From Achromobacter agilis (GTDB lineage: Bacteria > Pseudomonadota > Gammaproteobacteria > Burkholderiales > Burkholderiaceae_B): a DNA stretch of 64,000 nucleotides. Made by a program: the position numbers and the translations under genes. Each line of letters begins with the position of its first letter. Position 1 is the stretch's first letter. The stretch is taken from positions 1 through 64,000 of the forward strand of contig NZ_UFQB01000021.1 in the NCBI RefSeq assembly GCF_900496965.1, read 5' to 3'. This document shows positions 28,163-37,177 of this stretch, one piece after another. The notes below the pieces were generated by a model that was given only the letters and a program-made list of their open reading frames with translations, was not told the DNA's origin and ran no database searches.

Positions 28163-28702
28163 CTAGGGCCGGGGGATCCGGGCCTGGTAATCGGCCTCCC
28201 ACTTGCCGTGGGTGGACCAGAACGGCCCGGGCTCGCGTCCGGCCAGCCGGGCCGACAGCACGCCCAGGTGCGTGTGCCAGCCCGCGGCTACGTCCACCAT
28301 CTCGTCGCGGCCGGCGAGTTTGCGGTGGGTGAGCGTCAGCAGGGTGCCATTGCCTTGCGGGGACAGTTCGAAAACGACCTCGGAAGGCTCGCCCTGCGAA
28401 CCGCCCCAGGTGAAGGACAGCAGGCGGGGCGGTTCGCACCGGGTGATCAGGCCCTGGGTGGTGACCCCGTTTTCATAGGGTTTGTAGGGTTCCGGCGTGG
28501 GTTCGGGCACCGACGACAGGTCCGCGTGGACGAAGCGCAGGGTCACGCCTCCGCCATCGCGCAATTCCATGTCGCCGGTCGCGAGCCAGCGGCCCCGCTT
28601 GCTGGAGTCGGTCAGGTAGGCCCAGACCGTTTCGACGCTGGCCGGCAGTTCGCGCGTGAAGCGCAGGCTGGCGGGATCGAGCATCGCGCCGTAGTCATTC
28701 AT
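28163..28702 (-). CDS. SRPBCC (AHSA1-like) protein
   Basis: 179 residues forming a START-like lipid/ligand-binding fold. The opening FTRELPASVETVWAYLTDSSKRGRWLATGDMEL is typical of AHSA1-type SRPBCC proteins, as is the closing THRKLAGRDEMVDVAAGWHTHLGVLSARLAG. The ligand is unknown. It is 57 bp downstream of a GFA-family gene on the same strand, so the two may share a transcript. Confidence 0.88.
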   Translation of the reverse strand: MNDYGAMLDPASLRFTRELPASVETVWAYLTDSSKRGRWLATGDMELRDGGGVTLRFVHADLSSVPEPTPEPYKPYENGVTTQGLITRCEPPRLLSFTWGGSQGEPSEVVFELSPQGNGTLLTLTHRKLAGRDEMVDVAAGWHTHLGVLSARLAGREPGPFWSTHGKWEADYQARIPRP

Positions 28703-28759
28703 ATCGTTCTCCTTGGGTGCGTCCGGAGCTGGACGTACATCGCTTCCGTTTACGGGCGC

Positions 28760-29191
28760 TCAGGCAACCGCCTGCGGGCTGTGTTCGGGCGTTTCGTCGA
28801 AGGCTCCGGCGTACTGCGGCAGCGTATCGGTGATGTCGAACCAGGGCGCCTTGCTGGCTACGTGGCAATGCGCCGCCGGCTTCACGCCCGGGTCGTCGTC
28901 CAGTGCGCCCAGCGGCAGGCCGTAGACGTCCGGCGTCTGGTCGAAGCGGCTGAGCAGGGGCGTGCCGCAGGCTTCGCAAAACCCGCGATAGCTGCCCGGG
29001 GACGAGCAATACCAGGTGACGTGGTTCTCTCCGCGCGTCCAGGCGAAATCCTTGGACTGGACCGTGGCCCGGCTGCGGAACGCGGCGCCGTGCGACTTGC
29101 GGCACATCGTGCAATGGCAGTTGAGGGCGTTGGTGAGCGGGCCGGTGATCTCATACGCAATGCGGCCGCACAGGCAGGTACCTTTGATCAT
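28760..29191 (-). CDS. GFA-family zinc protein
   Basis: 143 residues. The family takes its name from glutathione-dependent formaldehyde-activating enzyme, although most members have no proven function. Zinc ligands are in CLCG (residues 6-9), the NCHCTMCRKSHG stretch and the CEACG motif. A second, distinct GFA gene lies at 62193. No signal peptide. Confidence 0.88.
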   Translation of the reverse strand: MIKGTCLCGRIAYEITGPLTNALNCHCTMCRKSHGAAFRSRATVQSKDFAWTRGENHVTWYCSSPGSYRGFCEACGTPLLSRFDQTPDVYGLPLGALDDDPGVKPAAHCHVASKAPWFDITDTLPQYAGAFDETPEHSPQAVA

Positions 29192-29390
29192 GATGAGCGC
29201 CAGGCAGGTGAGGGAATAGCTTCAATATACCCGTCGCGCGGGGGCGATGGCGTCCGCTTTTATGACGAATGTCTTTCAGCGCATTGCGGCGTCCCTGATT
29301 TACGCCGGATCATTCGGCGCCCCGGGTCATCGTGCTGTCATGCCGTGAAAACAGAATGCGGCAATGAACAAACCCTCGGGGGATTCGACA

Positions 29391-30227
29391 ATGACTTACG
29401 CCATCGAAGTGCAAGGGCTCAGCAAGAGCTTCCACGCAGGCGCCAAGGCGCTGGACGGCGTGGACCTGCAGGTGGCCGACGGCGAGATGGTCGCCTTGCT
29501 GGGCGCTTCCGGTTCGGGCAAGTCCACCCTGCTGCGCCATCTGGCGGGCTTCGTTGCCGGCGATGTGGGCAGCGTGACCATCAACGGCCAACTGATCCAG
29601 CGCAACGGCCGCCTGAGCCGCAACGTGCGCGGCGCGCGCGCCGGCATCGGCTTCGTGTTCCAGCAGTTCAACCTGGTGGGCCGCCTGCCCGTCATCACCA
29701 ACGTCCTGACCGGCCTGCTTCCGCGCGTGCCGCTGTGGCGCAGCCTGACGCGCTGGTTCCTGCGCGCCGAGGTGCGCCAGGGCCTGGATGCGCTTGCCCA
29801 GGTTGGTATAGACGACTACGCATTTCAACGCGCGTCGACGCTGTCCGGCGGACAGCAGCAGCGCGCGGCCATCGCCCGCACTCTGGTGCAGAACGCCCGC
29901 GTCATCCTGGCCGACGAACCCATCGCCTCGCTGGACCCCGAATCGTCGCGCCGCGTGATGGATACGCTGGCCCAGATCAATCGCGGCCGCAAGGTGGCGG
30001 TGGTGGTGTCCCTGCACCAGGTCGACGTCGCGTTGCGCTACTGCCCGCGCGTGGTGGCCCTGCGCCACGGCAAGGTGGTCTATGACGGCCCCTCGGCGGC
30101 CCTGACCCCGTCCATGCTGCGCGAGCTCTATGGCGCAGACCTGGGCGAACTGCTTCCCGAATACGAGACGCCGGCGCCCGCCGCGCCGGGCGTCGCCTCC
30201 CTGTCCCGATTGGCGCACGCCGCCTGA
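29391..30227 (+). CDS. phnC: Phosphonate ABC transporter ATP-binding protein PhnC
   Basis: 278 residues. Walker A is GASGSGKST, the signature [15 protein letters not shown], Walker [15 protein letters not shown] and the switch His in VVSLHQVD. The family-specific run [23 protein letters not shown] identifies PhnC. GGGGGA lies at a good distance before ATG 29391; an earlier ATG at 29364 lacks a ribosome binding site. It energises uptake of phosphonates by PhnD and PhnE encoded downstream. A CTGTCAT half-site at 29335 is too incomplete for a Pho box call. Confidence 0.94.
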   Translation: MTYAIEVQGLSKSFHAGAKALDGVDLQVADGEMVALLGASGSGKSTLLRHLAGFVAGDVGSVTINGQLIQRNGRLSRNVRGARAGIGFVFQQFNLVGRLPVITNVLTGLLPRVPLWRSLTRWFLRAEVRQGLDALAQVGIDDYAFQRASTLSGGQQQRAAIARTLVQNARVILADEPIASLDPESSRRVMDTLAQINRGRKVAVVVSLHQVDVALRYCPRVVALRHGKVVYDGPSAALTPSMLRELYGADLGELLPEYETPAPAAPGVASLSRLAHAA

Positions 30228-30258
30228 CCTCCTGCCCCTTTCCTCCCCGGAGCCTTCC

Positions 30259-31239
30259 ATGCTACGCAGAACCTTCTTCACCCTGATCGCCGCCGCGACC
30301 CTGTCCACGCAGGTCCACGCCCAGGACGCCAAGCCGCTGAACTTCGGCATCATCTCGACGGAGTCGTCGACCAACCTGAAGTCGGTGTGGCAGCCTGTCA
30401 TCGACGACCTGAGCCGCTCCATCGGCGTGCCGGTCAAGCCGTTCTTCGCCTCCGACTACGCCGGCATTATCGAAGGCATGCGCTTCAACAAGGTGCAGCT
30501 GGGCTGGTTCGGCAACAAGTCCGCGATCGAAGCCGTTGACCGCGCCCAGGGCGAAGTGTTCGCCTCTGTCATCGACAAGGACGGCAACCCCGGTTACTGG
30601 TCGCTGCTGATCGTCAACAAGGACAGCGACCTGAAGACGCTGGACGACGTGCTCAAGCGCGGCGGCAAGCTGAGTTACGGCGCCGGCGACCCCAACTCCA
30701 CGTCGGGCACCGCCGTTCCGGGCTACTACCTGTGGGCCGCCAACAAGATCGAACCCAAGACCTTCTTCAAGACGGTGCGCGCCAGCAACCACGAAGCCAA
30801 CCTGCTGTCGGTCATCAACAAGCAGGTGGACGTGGCGGTCAACAACACCGAGGCCCTGGAACGCTATCGCCTGAACACGGGCAAGGACGCCAACGACAGC
30901 GTGCGCGTGCTGTGGAAGTCGCCCCTGATCCCGGCCGATCCGCTCGTCATGCGCACCGACCTGCCGGCCGACCTGAAGGTCCGCATCCGCGACTTCTTCA
31001 TCAACTACGGCAAGGGCAAGGACGCCGAGCGCGAACTCGCCAACCTGAAGGCGCTGACCTACCAGGGTTTCCGCGCGTCCGACAACCAGCAGCTGGTTCC
31101 CATCCGCCAGATCGAGCTGGCGCGCGAGAAGGCCAAGGTTGAAGCCGATTCCACCTTGGGTCAGGCCGAAAAGCAGAAGCAGCTGGCCGAGCTGGACAGC
31201 AAGCTGGCCAGCCTGGGCCAGCCGGCCGTCAAGCAGTAA
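30259..31239 (+). CDS. phnD: Phosphonate ABC transporter substrate-binding protein PhnD
   Basis: 326 residues with a 22-residue signal peptide cleaved after VHA-QDA. The mature protein has the PhnD features LNFGIISTESSTNLKSVWQP, FFASDYAGIIEGMRFNKVQLGWFGNKSAIEAVD and AGDPNSTSGTAVPGYY. It binds phosphonates such as 2-aminoethylphosphonate in the periplasm. A perfect 16-bp hairpin follows the stop and probably protects the phnD message relative to phnE. Confidence 0.95.
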   Translation: MLRRTFFTLIAAATLSTQVHAQDAKPLNFGIISTESSTNLKSVWQPVIDDLSRSIGVPVKPFFASDYAGIIEGMRFNKVQLGWFGNKSAIEAVDRAQGEVFASVIDKDGNPGYWSLLIVNKDSDLKTLDDVLKRGGKLSYGAGDPNSTSGTAVPGYYLWAANKIEPKTFFKTVRASNHEANLLSVINKQVDVAVNNTEALERYRLNTGKDANDSVRVLWKSPLIPADPLVMRTDLPADLKVRIRDFFINYGKGKDAERELANLKALTYQGFRASDNQQLVPIRQIELAREKAKVEADSTLGQAEKQKQLAELDSKLASLGQPAVKQ

Positions 31240-31247
31240 ACGCAGTT

Positions 31248-31283
31248 CGCACGCCGGCGCGCCATCCGGCGCGCCGGCGTGCG
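31248..31283 (+). promoter_or_regulatory. Perfect 16-bp intercistronic hairpin between phnD and phnE
   Basis: CGCACGCCGGCGCGCC (31248-31263), loop ATCC, and its exact complement (31268-31283). No T-run follows, so it is unlikely to be a full terminator. Such structures after binding-protein genes commonly stabilise the upstream message or cause partial read-through, giving more binding protein than permease. Confidence 0.8.
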
Positions 31284-31320
31284 CGCAACCGAAAACCCTC
31301 TACGCCAATCGCCAGCTCTT

Positions 31321-32115
31321 ATGAACCTAGCCACGCAGACCTCCCGTCTTCCTTCCGCGCCGCGCTCGTCGCTGCCGGTCCTACTTGTCTGGGCCGTCGT
31401 GCTGGCGTTGCTCGTCATGTCGTGGAAGGGCGCGGACATGCGGCCGCTGGACCTGCTGCGCGACTCGGGCAACATGGCCCAGTTCGCGGCGGACTTCTTT
31501 CCGCCGAACTTCCGCGACTGGCGCATGTACCTCGACGAGATGATCGTGACCGTGCAGATCGCCGTCTGGGGGACGTTCCTGGCCATCGTGGTGGCGGTGC
31601 CCCTGGGGCTGCTGTGCTCGTCGAACATGGTGCCCGCCTGGGTCTACCAGCCCATGCGGCGGCTGATGGACGCCTGCCGCGCCATCAATGAAATGGTGTT
31701 CGCCATGCTGTTTATCGTGGCGGTGGGCCTGGGGCCGTTCGCCGGCGTGCTGGCGCTGTGGGTGCACACGACGGGCGTGCTTGCCAAGCTGTTCTCGGAG
31801 GCGGTCGAGGCGATCGACCCGCGTCCGGTGGAAGGGGTGCGCGCAACCGGCGCGAACGCGCTGGAGGAAATCGTCTACGGTGTGATCCCGCAGGTGCTCC
31901 CCTTGTGGATCTCGTATTCGCTGTACCGCTTCGAATCGAACGTGCGCTCGGCCTCCGTCGTGGGGATCGTGGGCGCCGGCGGGATCGGGACCGTGCTGTG
32001 GGAGATCATCCGCAGCTTCCGTTACGCGGAAACCTGCGCGGTCATGATCATCATCGTCGCCTTCGTCGTGGTGATCGACATGGTGTCTTCGCGGATCCGC
32101 AGCGCGCTGATCTGA
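31321..32115 (+). CDS. phnE: Phosphonate ABC transporter permease PhnE
   Basis: 264 residues with about six membrane spans. The EAA loop that docks the ATPase reads [24 protein letters not shown], and [23 protein letters not shown] is the conserved PhnE C-terminal segment. The ATG at 31321 follows a long gap containing the hairpin. It completes phnCDE; the C-P lyase genes are about 4.5 kb downstream, beyond an unrelated module. Confidence 0.94.
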   Translation: MNLATQTSRLPSAPRSSLPVLLVWAVVLALLVMSWKGADMRPLDLLRDSGNMAQFAADFFPPNFRDWRMYLDEMIVTVQIAVWGTFLAIVVAVPLGLLCSSNMVPAWVYQPMRRLMDACRAINEMVFAMLFIVAVGLGPFAGVLALWVHTTGVLAKLFSEAVEAIDPRPVEGVRATGANALEEIVYGVIPQVLPLWISYSLYRFESNVRSASVVGIVGAGGIGTVLWEIIRSFRYAETCAVMIIIVAFVVVIDMVSSRIRSALI

Positions 32116-32125
32116 ACGGGCGGAG

Positions 32126-32149
32126 GCCGGGCCCCGGGCGGGGCCCGGC
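32126..32149. terminator. GC-rich hairpin between convergent phnE and GAF gene
   Basis: GCCGGGCCC (32126-32134) pairs perfectly with GGGCCCGGC (32141-32149). It occupies the 37-bp gap between two convergent stops. There is no T-run, so termination would have to be Rho-dependent or the stem acts as a 3'-end barrier. Confidence 0.45.
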
Positions 32150-32152
32150 GCT

Positions 32153-32662
32153 TCATTGCGGCTGGCTCAGCGCCTGGAGCGCCGGCAGCGCCAGCAGGCC
32201 CGCCAGGCGCGCGGTCTGGACGTCGGCATCCGACACCGCCGCGCGCGGCATCAGGAAATTGACGGTGCCCAGGCAGGCGCCGCCGTACTCCACCGGCACA
32301 TTGATGACGGACCGCAGCCCCAGCTCGCGGATCGCGCCATGGTCATCGAAGAACGCGCGGATCGCGTCTTCGCCTTCGCCGACGAAGACGCGCCGCTCCT
32401 GCAGGACGTGGCGGCCCCATGCGGTGCCCGCCTTGTCCTTGCTGCCGCCGGGCGGATAGGCCTCGGGGTTCGAGCTGTACAGCCGCACGACGCGCTCGGC
32501 GCCGGCGTCATACCGGTTGATCGTGCACAGGGTGTGCGCCAGCGAGGCGTGCGCGTAGGCATCGATGGCCTGGAAGGCGGCGGCCGGATCGGCGGCGGCA
32601 TAGGCCTGGACGATCGCCTGCACCGCTGCCAGCGCCGGGTTCAGGGGCGGGGCTGCGTTCAT
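32153..32662 (-). CDS. GAF-domain protein
   Basis: 169 residues, essentially one GAF domain. Family features are HTLCTINRYD, VRLYSSNPEAYPPGG, GTAWGRHVL and SVINVPVEYGGACLGTVNFL. No output domain is attached. Free-standing GAF proteins of this type bind small ligands. Its ATG overlaps the stop of the upstream Bug gene (ATGA), which suggests translational coupling and a shared small-molecule ligand; that link is inference. Confidence 0.82.
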   Translation of the reverse strand: MNAAPPLNPALAAVQAIVQAYAAADPAAAFQAIDAYAHASLAHTLCTINRYDAGAERVVRLYSSNPEAYPPGGSKDKAGTAWGRHVLQERRVFVGEGEDAIRAFFDDHGAIRELGLRSVINVPVEYGGACLGTVNFLMPRAAVSDADVQTARLAGLLALPALQALSQPQ

Positions 32663-33633
32663 TCGGCCGTGATCCCCAGTTCTTTGATCAGCTTGCCGTA
32701 CTTGTCGGCGTCGCGCGCCAGGATCTGGCTGAACTGTTCCGGCGTGGTCTCGGTCAGCAGCACGCCCATGTCGGCCATTTTCTTGATGACGTCGGGACGC
32801 TTGAGGATCAGGTTGATCTCGCGGTTCAGCCGCGCGGTCAGTTCGGGCGGCATGCCGGCGGGGCCGAACGCGCCATACCAGACTGACAGTTCGTAGCCGG
32901 GCAGCGTTTCCGCGACGGTGGGCACGTCGGGCAGGAACGGCGAGCGCGATTCCTCGGTGACGGCCAGCAGCTTGAGTTTGTGGGTCTGCACGTGCGGCAG
33001 GGTCTGCGTGCCGGCGCTGAACAGCACCTGCGTGCGTCCGGCCACGGTGTCCAGCACCGCCGGCGCGCCACCCCGGTAGGGAATGTGCGTCATCTTCACG
33101 CCGGCCGCCTTTTCGAACAGCGCGGCGCTGAGATGGTTGGTAGAACCCTGGCCGGCCGAGGCATAGGTCACGGTGTCGGGATGCGCCTTCAGGTAGGCGA
33201 TGAACTCCTTCAGGTTGGAGGCCGGCACGGACGGGTGCACCACCATGGTGTTGGTGACCAGCGCGAGTTCGGCGATGGGCGTGAAGTCCTTCACGCCGTC
33301 GAACGGCATATTGGAATAGAGCGCCTGGTTCATCGTGTGCGTGCTCATGGAGCCCACGAGCAGCGTGTAGCCATCGGGCTTGGCGCGGGCGACGAAGGTG
33401 GTGCCGATGTTGCCGGACGCGCCCGACCGGTTCTCGACGATGACGGATTGGCCGAGAGACTGGGTCAGCCCTTCGGACAGCACGCGCGCCAGGATGTCGG
33501 TGGAGCCGCCTGCGGCCCAGGGCACGATCAGCGTGATGGGCTTTTCGGGCCAGGCGGCGTGGGAGGCGGCGGGCGCGGCCAGCGCCAGGCCCAGGGCGCA
33601 TGCGCGCAGCAGTCGTTTGAATCGCAGTGTCAT
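32659..33633 (-). CDS. Tripartite tricarboxylate transporter substrate-binding protein (Bug/TctC family)
   Basis: 324 residues with a signal peptide ending SHA-AWPEKP. The family signature WPEKPITLIVPWAAGGSTDILAR is followed by ENRSGASGNIGTTFVARAKPDGYTLLVG and IPYRGGAPAVLDTVAGRTQVLF. No TctA or TctB gene is nearby. It is encoded 55 bp after the gamma-glutamyltransferase gene and coupled to a GAF gene, so it may deliver or sense a substrate or product of the transferase. Confidence 0.9.
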   Translation of the reverse strand: MTLRFKRLLRACALGLALAAPAASHAAWPEKPITLIVPWAAGGSTDILARVLSEGLTQSLGQSVIVENRSGASGNIGTTFVARAKPDGYTLLVGSMSTHTMNQALYSNMPFDGVKDFTPIAELALVTNTMVVHPSVPASNLKEFIAYLKAHPDTVTYASAGQGSTNHLSAALFEKAAGVKMTHIPYRGGAPAVLDTVAGRTQVLFSAGTQTLPHVQTHKLKLLAVTEESRSPFLPDVPTVAETLPGYELSVWYGAFGPAGMPPELTARLNREINLILKRPDVIKKMADMGVLLTETTPEQFSQILARDADKYGKLIKELGITAE

Positions 33634-33688
33634 GGTTGGTACCCCTTGTGCAAAGGCCGGTCTGTGCGCCGGCTGGAACGAAACAGGT

Positions 33689-35524
33689 TTATCGGCCGAC
33701 GGCATACCCTTGCATGCCGCGCGGATTGGCGCCCGCGCGCAGCAACAGGCCGCCGCCGGCGGCGGGTTCGCGGGTGCAGGCGCTGATGCGGCCCTCCGAC
33801 CAGTCCGGCCCCACCTTGACGTCATGGCCGGCGGCGCGCAGCGCGTCCAGCGTGGCGGCGGGCATGCGCGACTCCACCGTCAGCCGGTTCAGCGTTTGGG
33901 TGCGGGGCCAGAACGATCCCGGGAAGTGATCGATGTGCCAGGACGGCGCGTCGATGGCCTCCTGCAGGTTCATGCCCATGGCATGGCGCAGGAAGAACGC
34001 CACGGTCCATTGGTCCTGCTGATCGCCGCCCGGCGTGCCGAAGGCCATATAAGGCTGGCCGTCGCGCAACGCCAATCCGGGAGAGAGGGTCGTGCAGGGC
34101 CGCTTGCCCGGTTGCAGCTGCCCCGGCACGCCGTCGTCCAGCCAGGTCATCTGCAGGCGGGTGGTGAGCGGGAAACCGAGCCCCGGCACCACGGGGCTGG
34201 ACGACAGCCAGCCCCCAGACGGCGTGGCGGCCACCATGTTGCCGTCGCGGTCGATGACGTCGATCTGGCAGGTGTCTCCCACGAATAGTTCGCGCGCGGC
34301 CCACTCGGAGACCGGCGGCAGCGCGGCGAAGGTCGGTTCGCCCACGCCGAAGCGGGTGTCGGAAGCGGCCAGGGCGCGGACCGCGGCATCCAGGTCGGGC
34401 AGCCGGGGAGCGAGGCCGCCGGGGCTGCCCGGCTGCAGGGCGGTGGAGGCCCGCGCGCCGATACCCGCCGCGCGGGACCGGGCATAGGCATCGCCCAGCA
34501 GGTCCGCCAGCGGCACCTGCACGAAGTCGGGATCGCCGTACCAGGCGCAGCGGTCGGCGAACGCCAGCTTGGCCGCCTCGGCCACGCGGTGCACGAATGC
34601 CGGAGACAGCGGGTCCAGCCCGTCCACGCCGAGGTGGCGCAGCATGGCCAGCTGTTGCAGATGGACCGGGCCCTGCGACCAGACGCCGCATTTGGCCACG
34701 GTGTAGCGGCCGTATTCCACGGTGAGCGGATCGTCGTACGTGGCGCGCCAATCCGCCAGGTCGGACTTGCGCAACAGGCCGCGGTTGCGCTGGCCGGTCG
34801 TGTCGCGCACCGCTACGCGGCTGTAGTAGGCATCGATTTCGTCAGCCACGAAGCCGCGGTACCAGACCTCCAGCGCAGCGTCGATGCGGCCGCGGCGATC
34901 GGTGCTGGCGGTATGCGCTTCGTCCAGGATGCGGGTGTAGGTGGCCGCGATCGCGGGCGTGCGGAACAGCGTATCTGGGGCCGGCGCCCGGCCATCGGGC
35001 AGCCAGACATCGCGCGAACTGGTCCATTCGTCGCGGAACAGCGCCTGCACCGCCAGGATGGCCTGGGAAATGCGCGGCACTAGCGGAAAACCGTTGCGCG
35101 CGTAGTCGATGGCGGGGCGCAGCACGTCGGCCAGTTCCCATGTGCCGTAGTCGCGCAGCAGGGTCAGCCAGGCGCCGAACGCGCCAGGCACGGTGGCGGG
35201 CAGCAGGCCGATGCCGGGCACCAGGTCCACGCCCAGGCCGCGGAAGTAGGCTGGGGTGGCCAGCGCCGGCGCGGGCCCCTGGCCGCACAGCGCGCGCAGG
35301 CGTTGTTCGCGTTCGCTCCAGAACAGGATGGGCACTTCGCCGCCCGGTCCGTTCAGGTGGGGTTCCACGATCTGCAGCGTGAAGCCGCCCGCCACGGCCG
35401 CGTCATAGGCGTTGCCGCCGCGCTCCAGCACGCTCATGGCCACTTGCGAGGCGAGCCAGTGGGTGGAGGAAACCACGCCGAAGGTGCCGCGTATTTCCGG
35501 ACGGGTAGTGAAGGAGGCGCTCAT
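33689..35524 (-). CDS. Gamma-glutamyltransferase family protein
   Basis: 611 residues. An N-terminal nucleophile hydrolase that self-cleaves into two chains. The large-subunit start FGVVSSTHWLASQVAMSVLERGGNAYDAAVA and GGFTLQIVEPHLNGPGGE are typical. The likely processing Thr is in VGDTCQIDVIDRDGNMVAATPSGG; GLALRDGQPYMAFGTPGGDQQ and the C-terminal FPGSFWP fit the family. No signal peptide is evident, unlike E. coli Ggt, so it is probably cytoplasmic and may act on gamma-glutamyl compounds or as a cephalosporin-acylase-like amidohydrolase. A divergent LysR gene likely regulates it. Confidence 0.88.
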   Translation of the reverse strand: MSASFTTRPEIRGTFGVVSSTHWLASQVAMSVLERGGNAYDAAVAGGFTLQIVEPHLNGPGGEVPILFWSEREQRLRALCGQGPAPALATPAYFRGLGVDLVPGIGLLPATVPGAFGAWLTLLRDYGTWELADVLRPAIDYARNGFPLVPRISQAILAVQALFRDEWTSSRDVWLPDGRAPAPDTLFRTPAIAATYTRILDEAHTASTDRRGRIDAALEVWYRGFVADEIDAYYSRVAVRDTTGQRNRGLLRKSDLADWRATYDDPLTVEYGRYTVAKCGVWSQGPVHLQQLAMLRHLGVDGLDPLSPAFVHRVAEAAKLAFADRCAWYGDPDFVQVPLADLLGDAYARSRAAGIGARASTALQPGSPGGLAPRLPDLDAAVRALAASDTRFGVGEPTFAALPPVSEWAARELFVGDTCQIDVIDRDGNMVAATPSGGWLSSSPVVPGLGFPLTTRLQMTWLDDGVPGQLQPGKRPCTTLSPGLALRDGQPYMAFGTPGGDQQDQWTVAFFLRHAMGMNLQEAIDAPSWHIDHFPGSFWPRTQTLNRLTVESRMPAATLDALRAAGHDVKVGPDWSEGRISACTREPAAGGGLLLRAGANPRGMQGYAVGR

Positions 35525-35570
35525 GAGACGTACCGGGCAAGGGGGGATGCCTGCAGTATAGGATCGAGAA

Positions 35571-35618
35571 ATAACTGGTTTTGTATTTGTTGGCATAATT
35601 GAATAACCAACTGGTTAT
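35571..35618. promoter_or_regulatory. Candidate LysR operator between the GGT and LysR genes
   Basis: AACTGGTT occurs twice in the same orientation (35573-35580 and 35609-35616), 36 bp apart. The second copy sits in the inverted repeat ATAACC-AACT-GGTTAT (35603-35618). The region is AT-rich against a GC-rich background and lies between divergent starts, the usual place for LysR autoregulatory sites. Confidence 0.5.
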
Positions 35619-35629
35619 GGAGAAAGACC

Positions 35630-36601
35630 GTGAACTGGGATGCGGCCCGTCTCGCCAATCGCCTGAAGCACCGCCACCTGGCGCTGCTGCTCAACATCGC
35701 CCGGCATGGATCGTTGACGCGGGTGGCGGCGGCGGCCGGCATCAGCCAGCCCGCGGTGACCAAGGCGCTGGCGGAACTCGAGGACATCTTCGGGGCGCCG
35801 CTATTCACGCGCACCGGGCGCGGACTGCAGCCTACGTCCCTGGGCAGCCTGGCCCTGGTGCGCGCGCGCCACATGCTCAGCGACCTGGACCTGTGGGCGC
35901 GCGAAGTCGAAGCCCTGCACGCGGGCCGGTCGGCGCACCTGCACGTCGGCGTCGTGCCGTATGTCTCCAGCGCCTTGCTGACGGCGGCGATCAGCCGCCT
36001 GCACCAGCGCCACGGCGTCACGCTGAGCCTGCACCGCGCCACCACGGACCACCTCGTTCCGATGCTGCGCCAGCATGAACTGGACTGCATCATCAGCCGC
36101 GCCACGCCGATGGTGGCGCACGACGACCTGATCCACCGCGCGCTGTATCGCCAGCGGCCGCGCCTGATCGCGCACGGCCGGCTGGCCCAGCGGCTGGCGC
36201 GGCGCCAGCCCGACTGGGCGGCGGTGGCGGCGATGGACTGGGTGCTGCCGGCGGCCAACACACCCACTCGGCAACTGATCGTGGAGCATTTCATCCGCGA
36301 GGAGCTGAGCCCGCCGTCTCCGGTGCTGGAAGCCTATTCGACGGACGTGATCGAAGGCATGCTGACCATGAATGAAACCTTTGTTTCCGTCGTGCCCGAA
36401 GAGATCGCGCGTGAACTGTGCCAGCGCGGCAAGCTGGGGATGGTGCCCTGGGATTTCGGCTGGGAATTGCCGCCGATCAACCTGATCCGGCGCAAGCGCG
36501 AGCAGCCGTTGGCAGCCGAGACCTACTTCTCGGACATCCTGCTGGATCTGTGCGGCGACGCGGCCGCGCCGTGGGGCCTGGGCGCGCCCGGCCCGGGCTG
36601 A
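35630..36601 (+). CDS. LysR-family transcriptional regulator
   Basis: 323 residues from a GTG start preceded by GGAGAAAG. The winged helix-turn-helix is HLALLLNIARHGSLTRVAAAAGISQPAVTKALAELEDIFG near residues 16-50, followed by the effector domain (VGVVPYVSSALLTAAISRL). The divergent arrangement with the gamma-glutamyltransferase gene makes that gene and the Bug/GAF pair its probable targets. The effector is unknown. Confidence 0.93.
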   Translation: MNWDAARLANRLKHRHLALLLNIARHGSLTRVAAAAGISQPAVTKALAELEDIFGAPLFTRTGRGLQPTSLGSLALVRARHMLSDLDLWAREVEALHAGRSAHLHVGVVPYVSSALLTAAISRLHQRHGVTLSLHRATTDHLVPMLRQHELDCIISRATPMVAHDDLIHRALYRQRPRLIAHGRLAQRLARRQPDWAAVAAMDWVLPAANTPTRQLIVEHFIREELSPPSPVLEAYSTDVIEGMLTMNETFVSVVPEEIARELCQRGKLGMVPWDFGWELPPINLIRRKREQPLAAETYFSDILLDLCGDAAAPWGLGAPGPG

Positions 36602-36607
36602 ACCGGG

Positions 36608-37177
36608 TTACGCCAGCTTCGCGCGGGCGATGTCCAGCAGCGCGGCCGCCGCGATCTCCGGGGCGGTGTCGTTGTTGACCCGCATCAGCCGGCACCGTTG
36701 CGGCACCGGGAACGCCTGCGTGGCGCGCGACAGCCGCTGCGCGATCTGTTCCGCATTTTCGCGGCCGCGTCCCGCCAGGCGGCGGGCCAGCAGGCCGGGG
36801 TCGACCGTGACCTCCACCGCCGTCAGCGCCGGATAGCGCGCATGGGCCTGTTCCAGGTGCGCGCGCGAGCCGTTGATGATGACGGCCGCACCGCAGGAGA
36901 GCCACGCGTCGAGCTCGATGCCGATACCGTAGCGCAGGCCATGGCTGCGCCAGCGCAGCGCGAAGCAGCCCAGCGCGTCGCGGCGGACGAATTCGTCGTC
37001 CGTCAGGCTCAGCGCGTCCTCGCTGCCGCCGCTGTCGCGCGTGATGTAGCGGTGCGCCACCAGCACGGGCTCGTCGCCGCGCAGATGGCTGCGCAGCAGC
37101 CGCAGCAGCGTGTCCTTGCCGCTGCCCGAAGCGCCCATCAGGTAGATCAGGCGCGTGCCGTCGGCGGGGGTATTCAT
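36608..37177 (-). CDS. phnN: Ribose 1,5-bisphosphate phosphokinase PhnN
   Basis: 189 residues. It phosphorylates ribose 1,5-bisphosphate to PRPP, the final step of C-P lyase phosphonate catabolism. The P-loop is GASGSGKDTLLRLL near the N-terminus, followed by AHRYITRDSGGSEDALSLTDDEF and YGIGIELDAWLSCGAAVIINGSR, which are PhnN-specific. Its ATG overlaps the stop of the DUF1045 gene (ATGA). Last gene of the minus-strand phn arm. Confidence 0.94.
   Translation of the reverse strand: MNTPADGTRLIYLMGASGSGKDTLLRLLRSHLRGDEPVLVAHRYITRDSGGSEDALSLTDDEFVRRDALGCFALRWRSHGLRYGIGIELDAWLSCGAAVIINGSRAHLEQAHARYPALTAVEVTVDPGLLARRLAGRGRENAEQIAQRLSRATQAFPVPQRCRLMRVNNDTAPEIAAAALLDIARAKLA

Noticed and set aside
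29335-29341. Pho box upstream of phnC
   Set aside because: CTGTCAT is present once, but the expected second half-site 11 bp later does not match, so PhoB control is not supported.
31248-31283. Intrinsic terminator ending phnCD
   Set aside because: The stem is perfect, but no T-run follows and phnE continues in the same direction; treated as a stability or partial read-through element.
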